This document shows, piece by piece, positions 61,740-64,000 of a stretch of DNA of 64,000 nt. The notes beneath the pieces were generated by a model, which was given only the letters and a program-made list of their open reading frames with translations, did no database searches and was not told the origin of the DNA. This DNA comes from Punctularia strigosozonata HHB-11173 SS5 (lineage: Eukaryota; Basidiomycota; Agaricomycetes; Corticiales; Punctulariaceae), in assembly GCF_000264995.1 (NCBI RefSeq), contig NW_006767437.1, positions 488,158-552,157 of the forward strand, given 5' to 3'. Position 1 is the stretch's first letter; every line of letters starts with the position of its first letter. The translations under genes and the position numbers were made by a program.

Positions 61740-64000
61740 TGGACGAGGCGAGGTGCTGAAAAGGTTTACATATAGCAGAATATTACTATTTGCGCTGTCC
61801 GGACCCCAGGCGAAGCACGTCCGGCTGGCGAGATCAAGATCTGGAGGAAAACCCAGCCTCCTGGATGAAATTGCCCAGCGTCCAATGATGATATTATTCT
61901 GGAAACCTTCGATAGAACGCCGGCTCTGCGAGCGAAATCTTCTCGGCCCCGCAGGCCCGCGTTGTAGCCGACTGATATGCTTCTCGGAACGTGATGTAGG
62001 GGTGACGATCACTGCACGGGACTGCACCCGCCCATCGGCGCCCTGGCAGGACACCGGGAATGTATCCTTGGCCTGGTTGAGCTGAGGACAGGGGGAGCCA
62101 ACGCGGGATCAGCGTACCGAGTACACCGCGCGCGACGACGAGCAGCACAGACGCAGCGGGGGCGACGCCAACGCGCGGGCATCCTGCATCCGATTTCACC
62201 GTGCCCCGAAGCTGGGAAGCTCGGACCTCCCATAAAAGGACATATTATGGGTGATGCGCCGGTGTTGCGTGACGTGCCATGTTCAAGCTCCGCCAGATCC
62301 CCTTCCCGCGATGTTCCGTTTCCGACCCAGGTTTATTGGATTAAGTATTGCTGTGCCGAGCCACGGCCGAGCGAATCTCATCAATCCCACCCACCGGGCT
62401 TGACAGGAGACGCAGAACGGTTTCAGCCTGATGCGTCGTCTTGGCCGCCTGGCATAATCTGGGTCGCTGTGTAATGGAAGCCCTCGCCGTCAGGCAGATC
62501 GACCGCGTCTCTTGCGCAACCTGCCGTGCACCCCAGTCTCACCCGCAGCCGGGTTCGCTGACGACGTTGACTGCCATGAAGTCCTCGCCTGCCGCAGCCC
62601 GCTCGACGCAATGCATGTGCGTTTTTTCCGGGCCTCTCTCCGTCACTTGACGCGATCCCCGTGCGAGTTCGTTCGGTTTTCTGTCATTTTTCTCCATTAG
62701 GATGAGCATGCAGCATGTGCAGCCTCCTCCTCCAGTTCCGAGCGATGCACTCCCAGCCCCCGCGCGCCGCCCGTTCGTGGCGTGATCTTAAACACAATGC
62801 TTACCTACTTTGCTCCCTGGTGCGTGTGTGCATGCTGTGTGCATCTACGGGCACGTCGCTCGATTGAGCTTAGTCTCGATGTTGTTCCCATCGGATGAAA
62901 GAAGATGGCCCCCAAGGCTTGATCTCTGCGAGCTGATACCCTCGGAAGCAAAGAATCCCAACGCTATTAGAGACGCTTATCTCCAAAGCGGTGCAGAAGG
63001 TGGAAGGCCCAGCGTTGGGTCGTATCCAGCAGTAATGCTCCCGTCGATGGTACCTCTCGGCGCTTTCTGCGGCGAACATGCGAGAAACGCGCGATCAAGA
63101 TTGCAGACATATCTTGCAGGCTGGGCTCTGGCCGACTGCTTTTTGAACAAAGACCTGGAGACACCGTCCGGCAGCGCTCGGCCCGAGCGCTCGAATGTCA
63201 AGATGGATTGATCAGAAAGGCTGCGCTTACGGTTGCGCTGCCTTGTCTCGGACGTACTTCGTCCGCGTATCGATGGCAAGACGGCGCTCTGGTCTCAGTA
63301 ACATCACTGCCAGGGTTCGGTGTCGATGCGACAGCAGTCAACGGCGTCTGATGTGACATGGGTTATGTTGATCCTGGCGTACCGGTCATCCTGGCTAAAC
63401 ACGAGACCAGTTGCTTGCGACGATCGAAAGGCTGCATAGTGAGAGATTGCGTCAGTCCGATTTTCGGTACCGTGCGTGCCTGGGTTTTCCCAGGTCGCCG
63501 AACAGGAACGCGAGCCCCTGCCAACTACGCAACTCTCCCCGCATCCACACGGAACACTTCCGGCGTGATCGGGAGTGTGCGTCCGGATTGTCCATCTCCG
63601 CGGCGGGGATGTGCATCTGCATCTGAAAAATATGTAAGAGGCGCGAAACAGAACGCTCGGAGTGCGGCTCCCACCGAGCACGCCACATCCGTCCTGAAAG
63701 CCCTTTGCGATTTCCCTTTGCGATTTATCCGCGCCGACAAGGATGATAGGGGTGTACAGGTCCGGCGCATGACTGGTGCCTGAGCCCTGAGCATGTCCAG
63801 GAGACAGAGCCAATTGCAAGCCACAACTTGATCCGCGTCGGAGTGTACAGATTCCGAGGCTCTACGCGGATGGTTGGAACGAGCATCCCCGTCCAACCTT
63901 TGACTTGCATGACACGCAGTTTGTCATTCCATACTCGACACATCCAGCATGACCAGGCCAGGCTCCTCCCATCACTGTAATTTTGATGCATATGACCATC
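61740..64000. other. 2.3 kb right flank, no gene recognised
   Basis: It contains the promoter of the zinc-finger gene. Open frames overlap on nearly every strand and phase (for example 62810-63211 plus and 63304-63819 minus), as expected from high GC. None shows a domain, signal peptide or consistent splicing. Confidence 0.4.

Noticed and set aside
61740-64000. Multiple open frames in the right flank
   Set aside because: They overlap in five of six phases with similar length, as expected from high GC without coding selection.
1-64000. CRISPR array, viral or retroelement copies
   Set aside because: No regularly spaced repeats, reverse transcriptase, integrase, capsid motif or long terminal repeats were seen.

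Overview
The window is nuclear DNA from a filamentous fungus, almost certainly a basidiomycete (Agaricomycetes-like). Genes are dense and cut by many 50-70 nt GT..AG introns (donors GTAAGT, GTGAGT, GTACGT). The proteins are eukaryotic housekeeping families, and the Ste6, Ste20 and Rad9 sequences look basidiomycete-like. This placement is inferred from gene structure and remembered protein families; no database was searched.

Layout. 0-1 kb: C-terminal half of a Ste6-type ABC exporter, cut by the window edge. 1.5-2 kb: a small two-exon gene. 2.3-7.5 kb, minus: a large NRPS-like gene of the Pls/PosA (epsilon-poly-lysine synthetase-like) type, with adenylation domain, carrier domain, membrane segments and hexapeptide beta-helix blocks. 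Its last two exons read in frame into a complete C3HC4 RING finger. 9.4-11.6 kb: RAD9 checkpoint-clamp subunit. 11.9-13.2 kb, minus: an F-box gene. 15.8-18.5 kb: a Ste20/PAK kinase. 19.5-29.2 kb: Tel1/ATM. 29.4-31.5 kb, minus: Pus1 tRNA pseudouridine synthase. 32.2-33.5 kb: a broken F-box gene. 34-35.8 kb, minus: D-xylulokinase. 36-37 kb: a pair of 44-bp inverted repeats, then an intron-containing tRNA-Pro. 38.4-40.8 kb: Pif1 helicase. 41.2-43.2 kb: a vacuolar-type amino-acid transporter. 43.5-46.3 kb: an R3H-SUZ RNA-binding protein. 47.0-48.2 kb: a DUF202 membrane protein and RPB4 transcribed divergently. 48.5-57.2 kb, minus: TOR kinase. 59.8-61.7 kb, minus: a Con7-like C2H2 zinc-finger protein. 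From about 61.8 kb to the end no convincing gene is seen.

How the genes relate. RAD9, TEL1 and PIF1 all act in DNA-damage signalling and telomere maintenance, and TOR is a second PI3K-related kinase only 20 kb from TEL1. Ste6 and Ste20 belong to pheromone signalling in yeasts, but no pheromone, receptor or homeodomain gene is visible, so a mating-type locus is not claimed. The least ordinary item is the Pls/PosA-like synthetase fused to a RING finger. Conceptual splicing was done by eye. For RAD9, STE20, R3H-SUZ, RPB4, DUF202, xylulokinase, the C2H2 gene and the 12 kb F-box gene, all exon boundaries were worked out and the exon lengths sum to whole codons.
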